DNA of 38,288 nt from Acidobacteriota bacterium (GTDB lineage: Bacteria; Acidobacteriota; Terriglobia; Bryobacterales; Bryobacteraceae), in contig JACQZR010000295.1 in NCBI GenBank assembly GCA_016213775.1, positions 1 to 38,288 on the forward strand. The letters run 5' to 3'. The notes under the pieces were generated by a model, which was given only the letters and a program-made list of their open reading frames with translations, was not told the DNA's origin and ran no database searches. The position numbers were made by a program, and so were the translations under genes. Below, piece by piece: positions 9,803-17,568 of the stretch (positions are counted from its first letter, which is position 1; every line of letters starts with the position of its first letter).

Positions 9803-11350
9803 ATGAAAACGTTCCTCACCATTCTTCCCCTGACGCTTCTCGCGGCGGGGTTTCCGCTGCGCGCCGAGACCGTTCATGGCACATTACGTTACATGGACTC
9901 CAACGGAATGGTGCACCCCATTGCCAATGCCACGGTGGAAATCTGGCGCTGGCGGTGGCGCTGGGGGATGTTCAGTGGCTACGACTGGTTTAAGGACGGC
10001 TACGCCCTTACCAATGAGAACGGCTATTTCCTGACTGCGCTGCCATTTGAGGGCGGAGGCGTTGTTTGCTCGGTGCGCGTTCTGGCGAATAACCAGGCGG
10101 CGGTGGTGTATAACGAAAACTACGGCGGTACTTTCTATGCCGAGCCGGGGCATCCTGCCTCGGGGTTCAGGCTCAAGGTAAATTGCCCTTCGGATGTCCT
10201 CGACTTTTCCTGGGATTTTTGGGATCCGGCCGTGACCCGCCACTATCACGCCGCCGAATCGATTCGCCAAGCGTATCTGTACGTCACGCAGAATCGCGAC
10301 CCGATGGAGACCGACCCGCTGCCACAGGTCAACGTGATTTTCAGGGATTCCACGAGTGACCCATTCGATGGAATCATCTTGCCGAAGGGGTCGGGACTCC
10401 AGACAGTGACCGTGCTCGCCGCCTACGCGAAGTTCATGCTGGCGAAAATCAGTGGAACCGGCTCCAAGGCGAATACGGACGCACGAAAGGCGTGCGCGGG
10501 ACAGGCATTTGCCGAAGGCTTCACGCGCTTCTTTCCGCGGGCAGTGCTACGCAAGTTTCCCGAGTGGGCATTTGAAACTCCGAGTCAGATCGAAACCGCC
10601 AACCGCGAGCTGGAAAATGCCTATGTGGCCGGTGAAGTCATCGGCCAGTATGGGAATTGCGGTCTCATCACGCCGGACCTTATTCCGGGGCTGATTGCCG
10701 CGGCGCTCTGGGACCTGGCTGATGCGTCTTGCGGCCAGTCCTCCCGTTGCGACCGCGGTTCGGCGATCGAGGACTTCGACAATGCCTCGGATCTCGATGG
10801 CCTCATTCTCAAGGTCATCGACCGCGACATGCCCAGCGGGTACGACTTCCCCACACTGACACGTTTTTACACGGGTTTTGACAAGCGCCGTTTCGGAGCG
10901 CTCGATTCGATCTTCAGCCACTATGGACTACCAGTCCCTTTGCGGCTGTTTTACAGCGATTGGCGGGGGGACAACTTCAGCACGGCCACGAGCAAAGGGA
11001 TGCAGGACGCGATCAACGCAGGGTACCGTTTCGTGAGAATCGAAGGCTACGTGTTTCCCAATTATCAGAATGGAGCCGTGCCGCTCAAACTGTACTGGGG
11101 CCGTTCGGACAACTTCACCACGGCCACGCCGGCAGGGGAGCAGGATGCGCTCGCGGTGGGGTACACGCTGGCACGTGTCGAGGCCTACCTCTATCCGAAT
11201 CCGCAGCTCGGAACAGTGCCTCTGAATCTGTACTACAGCGTAGCGCGAGGCGATAACTTCACCCTTGCCACGACGACGGCCGAGACCGACGCACAAAACG
11301 CCAGCTACAGATTCGTGCGCAACGAAGGCTACCTTCTGCCGGTGAACTGA
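9803..11350 (+). CDS. Exported metallopeptidase-like protein with degenerate zinc site and three C-terminal repeats
   Basis: 515 residues. The ATG at 9803 has GGAGG eight bases upstream and opens a signal peptide (MKTFLTILPLTLLAAGFPLRAE). A transthyretin/carboxypeptidase-regulatory-like beta domain (about 20-110) and the following core align with the protein at 20093-21754. Where that protein has HEYAH, this one has AAYAK (residues 206-210), so both zinc histidines and the catalytic Glu are gone; the downstream AEGFTRFF segment is kept. It is therefore probably a pseudoenzyme. The C-terminus (about 377-515) holds three repeats of ~45 residues, each with PLxLxY, a DNFxTAT motif and a GYxxxRxEGY-like end. 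They resemble the DUF5648-type beta repeats of secreted bacterial proteins and replace the fascin-like repeats of its paralogues. It likely sits in a transcript with the CHAT gene upstream. Confidence 0.82.
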   Translation: MKTFLTILPLTLLAAGFPLRAETVHGTLRYMDSNGMVHPIANATVEIWRWRWRWGMFSGYDWFKDGYALTNENGYFLTALPFEGGGVVCSVRVLANNQAAVVYNENYGGTFYAEPGHPASGFRLKVNCPSDVLDFSWDFWDPAVTRHYHAAESIRQAYLYVTQNRDPMETDPLPQVNVIFRDSTSDPFDGIILPKGSGLQTVTVLAAYAKFMLAKISGTGSKANTDARKACAGQAFAEGFTRFFPRAVLRKFPEWAFETPSQIETANRELENAYVAGEVIGQYGNCGLITPDLIPGLIAAALWDLADASCGQSSRCDRGSAIEDFDNASDLDGLILKVIDRDMPSGYDFPTLTRFYTGFDKRRFGALDSIFSHYGLPVPLRLFYSDWRGDNFSTATSKGMQDAINAGYRFVRIEGYVFPNYQNGAVPLKLYWGRSDNFTTATPAGEQDALAVGYTLARVEAYLYPNPQLGTVPLNLYYSVARGDNFTLATTTAETDAQNASYRFVRNEGYLLPVN

Positions 11351-11969
11351 CGGAGCGCCGGCTCATGCTTGTCGGCGTCCCGAAGAAGGGGTGGAGAGTC
11401 CCGCAAAGCGGGTGGCTTGAGGAGTTGGACCGCCTCAAAGCCAACCTCAGAGCCAGCCTCAAAGCCGGCCGGTCTCTGGGTGCAGGCGTCGCACGCCGCG
11501 CGCCTCATTGCGTGATTCAAACCTGCCCGCTCTTCCCATCCGCGGTCTCCTGCGCGCGGATGTATTGGCGGACTGGCTCCAACTCGAATCCGACGGTGGA
11601 CGCTGCGTAGTCGCGAGCCAAGAAGTGCTCTCCTGTAAAGTCCCGCTCCTTGCCACACAGCCGGGCCGATAGGGATGGAGCTCTTACCTTTCAGAAACCC
11701 AAGCGCCCCTGCTCTCTGTCCCCACCAAGCCGTCCCAATGACGTTGACTGTCGGCCCTCGGGGGCACCTTAAGACCGCCGTTAACAATTTGTGGTGTGTT
11801 AGCCGTTTTGGACCACGTTCGCGAAGGTCCTTGTCGAAGGGCGATTCGACGCGCCGATGCGAACCCCAAGAAAAATAACTCCTCCGGTAATCGGCCCGCC
11901 TTTTTCGCTTCCTCAGATACTGTCGGGAGCACAAAGCTCCACCGACACAAGAAAACAAGGAGAACGAAA
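11351..11969. other. Intergenic region with an RHS-core remnant; otherwise no gene seen
   Basis: 619 bases between two plus-strand genes. No open frame here has credible coding character apart from the short RHS-like remnant at 11580-11655 on the minus strand. The last ~100 bases hold the leader of the 11970 gene. A weak inverted repeat near 11358-11386 follows the stop of the 9803 gene but lacks a T run. Some of the rest may be further RHS debris too diverged to identify. Confidence 0.5.
11580..11655 (-). pseudogene. Remnant of an RHS-repeat core
   Basis: On the minus strand, 25 codons read GKERDFTGEHFLARDY followed by AASTVGFEL. This resembles the conserved end of RHS core domains (GKERD, then TG, then YF.ARYY, then GRF). 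No start, no upstream repeats and no extended frame are present, so it is at most a scrap. The match is short and judged by eye. Confidence 0.42.
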
Positions 11970-12773
11970 ATGAAACGCGCATTGTTGGCACTTATGACGG
12001 CGGCAGTCGTCAATGCTCAGGTTTTACCCGAGGGCACCACGGTGACTCTCCGGTTGGAAGAGGCAATCAGTTCCGCGACGGCGGAGAAGGGCCAGCCCAT
12101 CGAGTTCACCGTGATGGAAGATGTTCTCTCCGGCGATACCGTGGTCCTCAAGCAGGGTGCGCGCGCACTTGGAGCCATTACCGAGGCCGAGCCGAAGAAG
12201 AGAATGGGACGTTCCGGCAAGGTCGACTTTACGGTGGAGAAGGTGCGCGCCGTCGATGGCAGGTACGTCACGCTGCGGCCAACCAAGAGCAATTACAAAG
12301 GTCACGGCAACGGGCTGAAGGTCGGATTGATTGCAGCCGGTGTCTCGGCCGTGTGCTGGGCCTGCGCGCCCGCGGCCCTGCTGATCAAGGGTAAGGATGT
12401 CAGCATCCCCAAGGGAACCCGCTTCAACGTGTTTACGGACAACTCCTATACGCTGTCCGCGACGACGGCGGACCGCCCTCCCGTGGCGGCGCGAATCGAG
12501 GAGCGGCCCCAGCGTCAGGCGATCGAGTCGCCGACGCTGTCCACCTCCACCGCCAGCGTCACCATCAATTCTTCTAGCGCCGGCGCAGAGATCTCCGTCG
12601 ACGGAGTGTTCATGGGCAGCACGCCCACCACCATGAATCTCAACGCAGGCAGGCACAAGATCGTCGTCTCCGATGCGCAATCCACCTATGAGCGCGAGAT
12701 CGTGGTCACCGCCGGCGGCAAGATCAATATCAATGCCCAACTCATCCCCATCGCCCTGGCAGCCAAGCACTGA
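11970..12773 (+). CDS. Exported PEGA-domain protein
   Basis: 267 residues. The ATG at 11970 has AAGGAG nine bases upstream and a short signal peptide (MKRALLALMTAAVVNAQ). Residues about 18-160 form a beta-rich region: VLPEGTTVTLRLEEAISS, then SGDTVVLKQGARALGAI, a pattern seen in exported acidobacterial proteins with a 'resistance to permeation' type strand order. A hydrophobic stretch at 116-139 carries two Cys (VCWACAP). Residues about 193-255 are a PEGA domain (VTINSSSAGAEISVDGVFMGSTPTT in the genome, ending with VTAGGKININAQL). PEGA domains are known in surface-layer and envelope proteins. It heads a compact operon with the thioredoxin-like and Cys-rich genes (45- and 107-base gaps). Confidence 0.85.
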   Translation: MKRALLALMTAAVVNAQVLPEGTTVTLRLEEAISSATAEKGQPIEFTVMEDVLSGDTVVLKQGARALGAITEAEPKKRMGRSGKVDFTVEKVRAVDGRYVTLRPTKSNYKGHGNGLKVGLIAAGVSAVCWACAPAALLIKGKDVSIPKGTRFNVFTDNSYTLSATTADRPPVAARIEERPQRQAIESPTLSTSTASVTINSSSAGAEISVDGVFMGSTPTTMNLNAGRHKIVVSDAQSTYEREIVVTAGGKININAQLIPIALAAKH

Positions 12774-12818
12774 AGTAGAGAAGTCCGGCCACCGGGCGTC
12801 GAAAGGAGCTAGATCAAC

Positions 12819-13319
12819 ATGAACAAAGTACAGAGAACGTTGGAGATTCTGGTCAACGTCGCCATCCTGGTGACAGCCGGTCTGGTGATTGCGACCCTGG
12901 CAGGTGGGTATCGGAACACGGGCGGTATGGCCTCGAACCCACACGAAGGAACGAAGCTGGCGATCGAGGGACACGACTGGAGCGCCGTACGCTCAACCGT
13001 TGTCCTGGTCCTGGACACCAAATGCCGCCATTGCGCGGAAGGGACGCCCTTCTATCGGCGTCTGGCTGAGGCGGCGCGGCGCGAAAAGGCCGGGCTGTTG
13101 GCGATACTGCCGCAGGCGCCGGCGGATGGGAAGAAGTATTTGTCCGAATTAGCTGTGAACGTGAACCAGGTGCGGCAGGAAGATCTGGTCAAGCTGGGCT
13201 TCCGTGGTACGCCTACCATCCTGGTTGTGGACCGGAAGGGCGTCGTGAAGCGGGCATGGTCGGGAGTGCCAGCGTCGCAGGATCAGGCGCTCAAAGAGTT
13301 TGCGGACCTCATTCGTTAG
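12819..13319 (+). CDS. Membrane-anchored thioredoxin-like protein
   Basis: 166 residues. The ATG at 12819 has GGAG at good distance. One N-terminal transmembrane anchor (about 9-30, ILVNVAILVTAGLVIATLAG) is followed by a thioredoxin-fold domain with a CRHC redox motif (Cys69, Cys72) and a cis-proline loop (GFRGTPTILVVD, Pro132). The fold predicts a periplasmic thiol-disulphide exchange function. The next gene encodes a secreted peptide with six cysteines, an attractive substrate, but that pairing is inference. A decayed copy of the anchor region lies at 22214-22322, where AILVTAGLVIATLAGG is identical. Confidence 0.87.
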   Translation: MNKVQRTLEILVNVAILVTAGLVIATLAGGYRNTGGMASNPHEGTKLAIEGHDWSAVRSTVVLVLDTKCRHCAEGTPFYRRLAEAARREKAGLLAILPQAPADGKKYLSELAVNVNQVRQEDLVKLGFRGTPTILVVDRKGVVKRAWSGVPASQDQALKEFADLIR

Positions 13320-13426
13320 CGATCGGTGAACGATGCCGTTCGCAGGCGATTCCTGCTCGCAGGCGACCCTGCGGGAGAAACAAGTGGCAAACAACAATTT
13401 AGCTGAGATGAGAAAGGAGAACGAGA

Positions 13427-13657
13427 ATGTTCACGATGATTAGGAAACGGCTGCTTTCGCGGTTGGCCATCCTGGCGGTTATGGTTGCCTCGTTAGCGGT
13501 GGTGGCGCCAAGTCCGGCGCGGGCTGCAAGACCCGGCGAAGGTGGGAATTGTCCCCCTGGTTATATCGAAACGACTTGCTATTTGGTACAGTGCTACTAC
13601 TGGGGAGAACTCGTCTGTTGGTTCTACCCATACAGTTGCTGCGCCGAATACAATTAG
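13427..13657 (+). CDS. Small secreted cysteine- and aromatic-rich peptide
   Basis: 76 residues. The ATG at 13427 has AAAGGAG at good distance. A clear signal peptide with RKR n-region ends near PSPARA (about 33), leaving a mature peptide of ~43 residues that starts ARPGEGGNCPPGY. It carries six Cys (42, 51, 56, 64, 71, 72) and about ten aromatic residues, among them YYWGELVCWFYPYSCC. I do not recognise a family. The even Cys number, export signal and neighbouring thioredoxin-like protein suggest a disulphide-stabilised mini-protein. It could also be the precursor of a modified peptide, but no modifying enzyme is seen. A strong terminator follows. Confidence 0.78.
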   Translation: MFTMIRKRLLSRLAILAVMVASLAVVAPSPARAARPGEGGNCPPGYIETTCYLVQCYYWGELVCWFYPYSCCAEYN

Positions 13658-13697
13658 GGGCGAGCTTTCACACGGCATCGCTGAAGTTTCACATCGG

Positions 13698-13734
13698 AGG
13701 CCACCAGCCGGCAACGGTTGGCGGCCTTTGTTTT
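13698..13734 (+). terminator. Rho-independent terminator after the Cys-rich peptide gene
   Basis: AGGCCACCAGCC pairs with GGTTGGCGGCCT across a short GGCAAC loop (one mismatch and one G-U pair), followed at once by TTTGTTTT. It closes the 11970-13657 operon and separates it from the second CHAT gene. Confidence 0.8.
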
Positions 13735-13870
13735 GCGTGTTGTTGGCCCTGCCCGCCCGGTGTTGCAGGACGACGCCGGATTGTTCGCCAGCGGCCGGCC
13801 CGTCGCGAACAGACACACAAGACACACAAACACACACAACGCGGGCCTTCCCAGTTGGCCTTGCCTCATG

Positions 13871-13876
13871 TAAACT
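13871..13876 (+). promoter_or_regulatory. Candidate -10 element for the second TPR-CHAT gene
   Basis: TAAACT ends nine bases before the ATG at 13886, in the same position as TACACT before the first CHAT gene. No ribosome binding site lies between. A CA-rich tract (ACACACAAGACACACAAACA and on) occupies 13811-13839 just upstream. Confidence 0.4.
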
Positions 13877-13885
13877 ATCCTCGCG

Positions 13886-16800
13886 ATGATGCCAGTCCAC
13901 GCTCTCCTTGGTGTTTTACTAGCCGTCGCCTCTCCGGCTCAAACCCCCGCACCCCAGTCTCTGGCGCAACAGTTGGTCCGCGCCAAGACCGAAGCCGAGC
14001 GGAACAAGCTGATTGCGAAAAGCCCGCAATCCGTCACTCCGGCACTGCTCCAAGAGGTGGAAACAGAAATCGAGAAGCTGCAAGACATCGGCCGGCTGGC
14101 GGAAGCAATTCAAGCCATCGCATACTCGCTCCCACTCGCGGACCGCATCCAGGACACCAGCGGGAAGGCCGCTCTGCTGCGCCGCCGCGGCTCCGTGGCG
14201 CTCAATCAAGGCGATAATACGCTGGCTGAGTCCTCCTACACGGAAGCCCTGGCGCTCTACCAGGCGCGCAACGATGCCGGTGGAATGGCGCGGGCTCTGG
14301 CCGGGCTCAGCGCTTGCTTCTTCCGCCGCGGCGATACCAAACGCGCATTCGAATTGGCGCTACGCGCCATCGAGACCGGCGGCAAGAGCACCGACGAGCG
14401 CAGTCTTCAGGCGGCGCTGAATGTGCTGGGTCTGCTGTACGAGAACACCGGAGAGTTGGACCAGGCGGTTGCCACCCACCAGCGCAGCATCGATCTGGCG
14501 CGGCGGTGCAAGGATCCGGGCTGGGAAGCACGTGCGTTGAACAATCTGGCGATCGTCCACTACCGCCGCGGCGGCTACGACGAGGCGCTGAAGCTGTTCG
14601 AGGAAGCGATCCGGTTGTGGCGCGGGCAAGGCAACACGGTAGACATTCCAGGCACGCTGGCGAACATGGCAACAGTGCACTCCGTCAGAGGCGACCGTCT
14701 GCGCGCCGGCGAGACTCTCGAGATGAGCCTCACTCTCACACGTGAGATGGGCCGGATGGACTCGGTGGCGGCGATCCTCAATAATCTCGGTACAAACCGC
14801 CTTGAGCTGGGAGACCGCAAAGGCGCAATCTCCTTTTTCGAGCAGAGCCTGGCCCTGGCAACCAGCCAATCCAGACCGGCCGAAAGGATGCTGCCACTGG
14901 TGAATCTGGGCTTGGTGTATGACAGGCTCGGATCCTACCGGCGCGCGCTCGCCTACTATCAGCAAGCCCTCGACTTATCCCGAAAACTCAACGACAGCGC
15001 CACCACTGCGTCCATTCTCAGCCCGATGGGCTCGCTGTATGAGACGCAGTTCGATCTGAAGCAAGCCGAGGCCTACTATCGCGAGGGTCTGAAGATCGGC
15101 GAGAAGCTGGGCAGCAAGAGCGCGATCGCCCAGGCGGAGCAGGATCTCGGCCACCTCGCTCAGCGGCGGCGCGAATTCCCGCAGTCGGCCACACACTATC
15201 AGCGTTCCATAAAGTTGTGGGAGGAGATGTCGGCGTTCAGCTCAACGGCGCAAGGCTACGCCGGACTGGGAGAAGCGCTCGGAGAGCTGCGAAAGTTTCC
15301 AGAAGCGGATCTTGCGTTTGAGAAGGCGCTATCCGCCGCGGAGAAGAGCGGTGAGAAGGGGTACCTCGGACACGTTCTGGTGGGCCTCGCCCGGATTCGT
15401 CTGCGTGAGAACAAGCCGTCTGAGTCACTGGCCGCCGCGCGGCGAGCCATTGAGATTGGGGTACTCATTGACGAGCTCGGTCTGCAATCCTCTGCCGCTA
15501 CCGCGGCGGGGAAAGCACTACGTGCGATCAACCAGCCTGACGAGGCGCGGCGTGCCTTTGAAGACGCCATCGCCAAAGTGGAGCTCATTCGCGAGGAAGT
15601 GGCCGGAGGGGAACAACAAACGCAAAGCTACCTGGAAGGCAATCTCGAACCGTACCACCACCTGCTCGCCTTGTTGCTGGAGCAAGGGCGTCCCGATCTG
15701 GCCTTTGCCGCCGCTGAGCGCACCAAGGCCCGCGTGCTGCTCGACGTGCTCGGTCAGGGTAGAATCACGATTAACAAAGCCATGACTGCCGCGGAAACCA
15801 GCCGCGAGAACCGGCTGCGTCTGGAGCTTGCGAACTGGAACAAACAGATTGCCGCGCAGGGCGAGAACCCCAAATCGGAACCCGCGCGGATGGTGCAACT
15901 TCGGGATGGGCGCGACGCCGCGCGCCGTGCTTACTCCGCTTTTCAAATGTCGCTCTACGCAGCCCATCCGGAACTGCGCATCAGCCGCGGCCGGTCAGCT
16001 CCGGTGACAGCAGGTGAAGCACAGCGTCTACTGCCCCAACCATCGGCGGCAATCCTGGAATACGCGGTAATGGAGACGGAGACGCTCCTCTTCGTCATCA
16101 CTACGGACGGCTTGTTCTCACATCGCATCCCGCTTGGTCAAGTAGCCCTGGCGCGGCAAGCGGAACAGTTCCGCTCGCAGCTTGCGCAGCGCAGCCTCGG
16201 CGTCGGCGACACTTCCCGCAAACTATACCGTCTCCTCGTTCAACCGGCGGCGAGCCGGCTGGAAGGAAAATCCACTCTCATCGTCGTACCCGACGGCGCT
16301 CTGTGGGAGCTTCCGCTACAGGCATTGATCTCGGAACAGAACCGGTACATGATCGAGGATCATACGATCTCTTACGCGCAGTCGGTGAGTGCGCTCAGGG
16401 AAATGTCGAAACCGCGCAACAGCCGCGGAGCCGGCCTGCTGGCGATCGGTAACCCGGCGCTGCCAGCCAACCTGCCCGCGCTGCCCGGCACGGAAGTCCT
16501 GGTTCAGAAGCTCGGTGCGCTGTACGGTTCCGCGAACAGCCGTGCCTACGTCCGCATGCAAGCGGATGAACAACGATGGAGAATGGAAGCGCCGCGATAC
16601 CGGGTTCTGCACCTGGCCACCCACGGCGTGCTGGACGACGCGAGTCCCATGTATTCCCACTTGATGCTTGCGCCCGGATCGAGTGGGAAAGAAGATGGCC
16701 TTCTCGAAGCCTGGGAGGTGATGGAGACCGATCTGAACGCCAGCCTGGTTGTGTTATCCGCGTGCGAAACGGCGAGAGGACGCGTCGGCGCCGGAGAAGG

Positions 16801-17035
16801 CATGACCGGCTTGAGCTGGGCCTTCTTCGTTGCGGGTGCGCCGTCGGTTGTGGCCAGCCAGTGGAAGGTGGCGGAGCTGAGCACCAACGAGCTGATGCTG
16901 GAATTCCATCGCAGTCTGCAAGAGGGCAAATCCAAGGCCGAGGCGTTGCGCGGGGCCGCGCTGCGGTTGATGAAGGATAAGCGCTACCGGCATCCGTTCT
17001 ACTGGGCGCCATTTGTGCTCATCGGCGCATCGTAG
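13886..17035 (+). CDS. Secreted TPR-CHAT (caspase-like) protease, copy 2
   Basis: 1049 residues, highly similar along its whole length to the protein at 6553-9714, with the same order of signal peptide (MMPVHALLGVLLAVASPAQ), tetratricopeptide array (about 55-600), linker and C-terminal CHAT domain. The catalytic pair is His913 (HLATHG) and Cys960 (LSACETARG). The ATG at 13886 aligns with the start of copy 1. Similarity extends about 60 bases past both stop codons (CTTGCC, TTTCTGAA, GCAGG, GCGGAA in order), showing a segmental duplication that included flanking DNA. Both copies are followed by a metallopeptidase-like gene; here the gap is 533 bases because of an inserted repeat element. Confidence 0.9.
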   Translation: MMPVHALLGVLLAVASPAQTPAPQSLAQQLVRAKTEAERNKLIAKSPQSVTPALLQEVETEIEKLQDIGRLAEAIQAIAYSLPLADRIQDTSGKAALLRRRGSVALNQGDNTLAESSYTEALALYQARNDAGGMARALAGLSACFFRRGDTKRAFELALRAIETGGKSTDERSLQAALNVLGLLYENTGELDQAVATHQRSIDLARRCKDPGWEARALNNLAIVHYRRGGYDEALKLFEEAIRLWRGQGNTVDIPGTLANMATVHSVRGDRLRAGETLEMSLTLTREMGRMDSVAAILNNLGTNRLELGDRKGAISFFEQSLALATSQSRPAERMLPLVNLGLVYDRLGSYRRALAYYQQALDLSRKLNDSATTASILSPMGSLYETQFDLKQAEAYYREGLKIGEKLGSKSAIAQAEQDLGHLAQRRREFPQSATHYQRSIKLWEEMSAFSSTAQGYAGLGEALGELRKFPEADLAFEKALSAAEKSGEKGYLGHVLVGLARIRLRENKPSESLAAARRAIEIGVLIDELGLQSSAATAAGKALRAINQPDEARRAFEDAIAKVELIREEVAGGEQQTQSYLEGNLEPYHHLLALLLEQGRPDLAFAAAERTKARVLLDVLGQGRITINKAMTAAETSRENRLRLELANWNKQIAAQGENPKSEPARMVQLRDGRDAARRAYSAFQMSLYAAHPELRISRGRSAPVTAGEAQRLLPQPSAAILEYAVMETETLLFVITTDGLFSHRIPLGQVALARQAEQFRSQLAQRSLGVGDTSRKLYRLLVQPAASRLEGKSTLIVVPDGALWELPLQALISEQNRYMIEDHTISYAQSVSALREMSKPRNSRGAGLLAIGNPALPANLPALPGTEVLVQKLGALYGSANSRAYVRMQADEQRWRMEAPRYRVLHLATHGVLDDASPMYSHLMLAPGSSGKEDGLLEAWEVMETDLNASLVVLSACETARGRVGAGEGMTGLSWAFFVAGAPSVVASQWKVAELSTNELMLEFHRSLQEGKSKAEALRGAALRLMKDKRYRHPFYWAPFVLIGAS

Positions 17036-17568
17036 GGGCGAGGCGTCTTGCCAGATTCTTTCTGAATTGCAGGGTGATACCGCGGAACATCTCGGCTCCT
17101 TTCGGCTTCTCCGCGGCGCTCTCTCGTAGCGGCCGTAAATGAAGATACCGGGCGTTCTGAGTTTTCCCGCGACTTGTCGCGACGTGCCTGCCATCGGCCT
17201 GACCGCGGGCCAGTGTGGAGCGGCGTAACTAACCTCAATACTGTGCACTTCACGTGGGGCGGGCAATCCTGGCAGGCAATCTTGCCCGCAGCCTGGCTTT
17301 CAAGCCGGCAAGCGCCGGGTGGAAACCCGGCGGCAGCCAGGATCGGCTGCCCCACCCAAGCTGAACAGTATCGTAACTAACCTCAACTAACCTCATCACA
17401 AAAAATGCTCCGGCAGGTAATACGCGGGAGAGAACCTCATCCTCGCTACTGAGAAGCCGCTAGGCGGGCCCGTGGGCGAAGAAACTCGGGCCGTGAGAAA
17501 CCGCGACGTTCTGTCAGACGCTTTGGGTAACGGTTTCTGGATAACTGAATGAAATGAGGAGATGCACC
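17036..17568. other. Intergenic region with a palindromic repeat element; no gene
   Basis: 533 bases between CHAT copy 2 and the next gene. The first ~60 bases are the duplicated downstream flank of the CHAT gene. A 102-base palindromic element lies at 17254-17355, flanked by copies of CGTAACTAACCTCAA (17224-17238 and 17372-17386). CTAACCTCA is repeated once more just after. No credible coding frame. Confidence 0.6.
17254..17355. repeat. REP/MITE-like palindromic element with terminal inverted repeats
   Basis: Starts GTGGGGCGGGCAATCCTGGC and ends GCCAGGATCGGCTGCCCCAC, imperfect 20-base inverted repeats (17 of 20 positions pair). The interior has nested hairpins (GGCTTTCAAGCC and CCGGGTGGAAACCCGG). 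Such elements are dispersed in acidobacterial genomes. The 15-base direct repeats CGTAACTAACCTCAA lie 15-16 bases outside both ends, so they are not a simple target duplication touching the element. Confidence 0.65.

Noticed and set aside
13811-13839. CA-rich tract as a CRISPR or regulatory repeat
   Set aside because: It is a short low-complexity run (ACACAC) with no spacer structure.
13542-14217. Open frames across the Cys-rich peptide gene and the start of CHAT copy 2
   Set aside because: They cross a terminator and overlap two well-supported genes in other frames.
6553-17035. Link of the TPR-CHAT proteins to a type III-E CRISPR (Craspase) system
   Set aside because: No CRISPR array, gRAMP-like gene or other Cas gene is present, and these proteins carry signal peptides.
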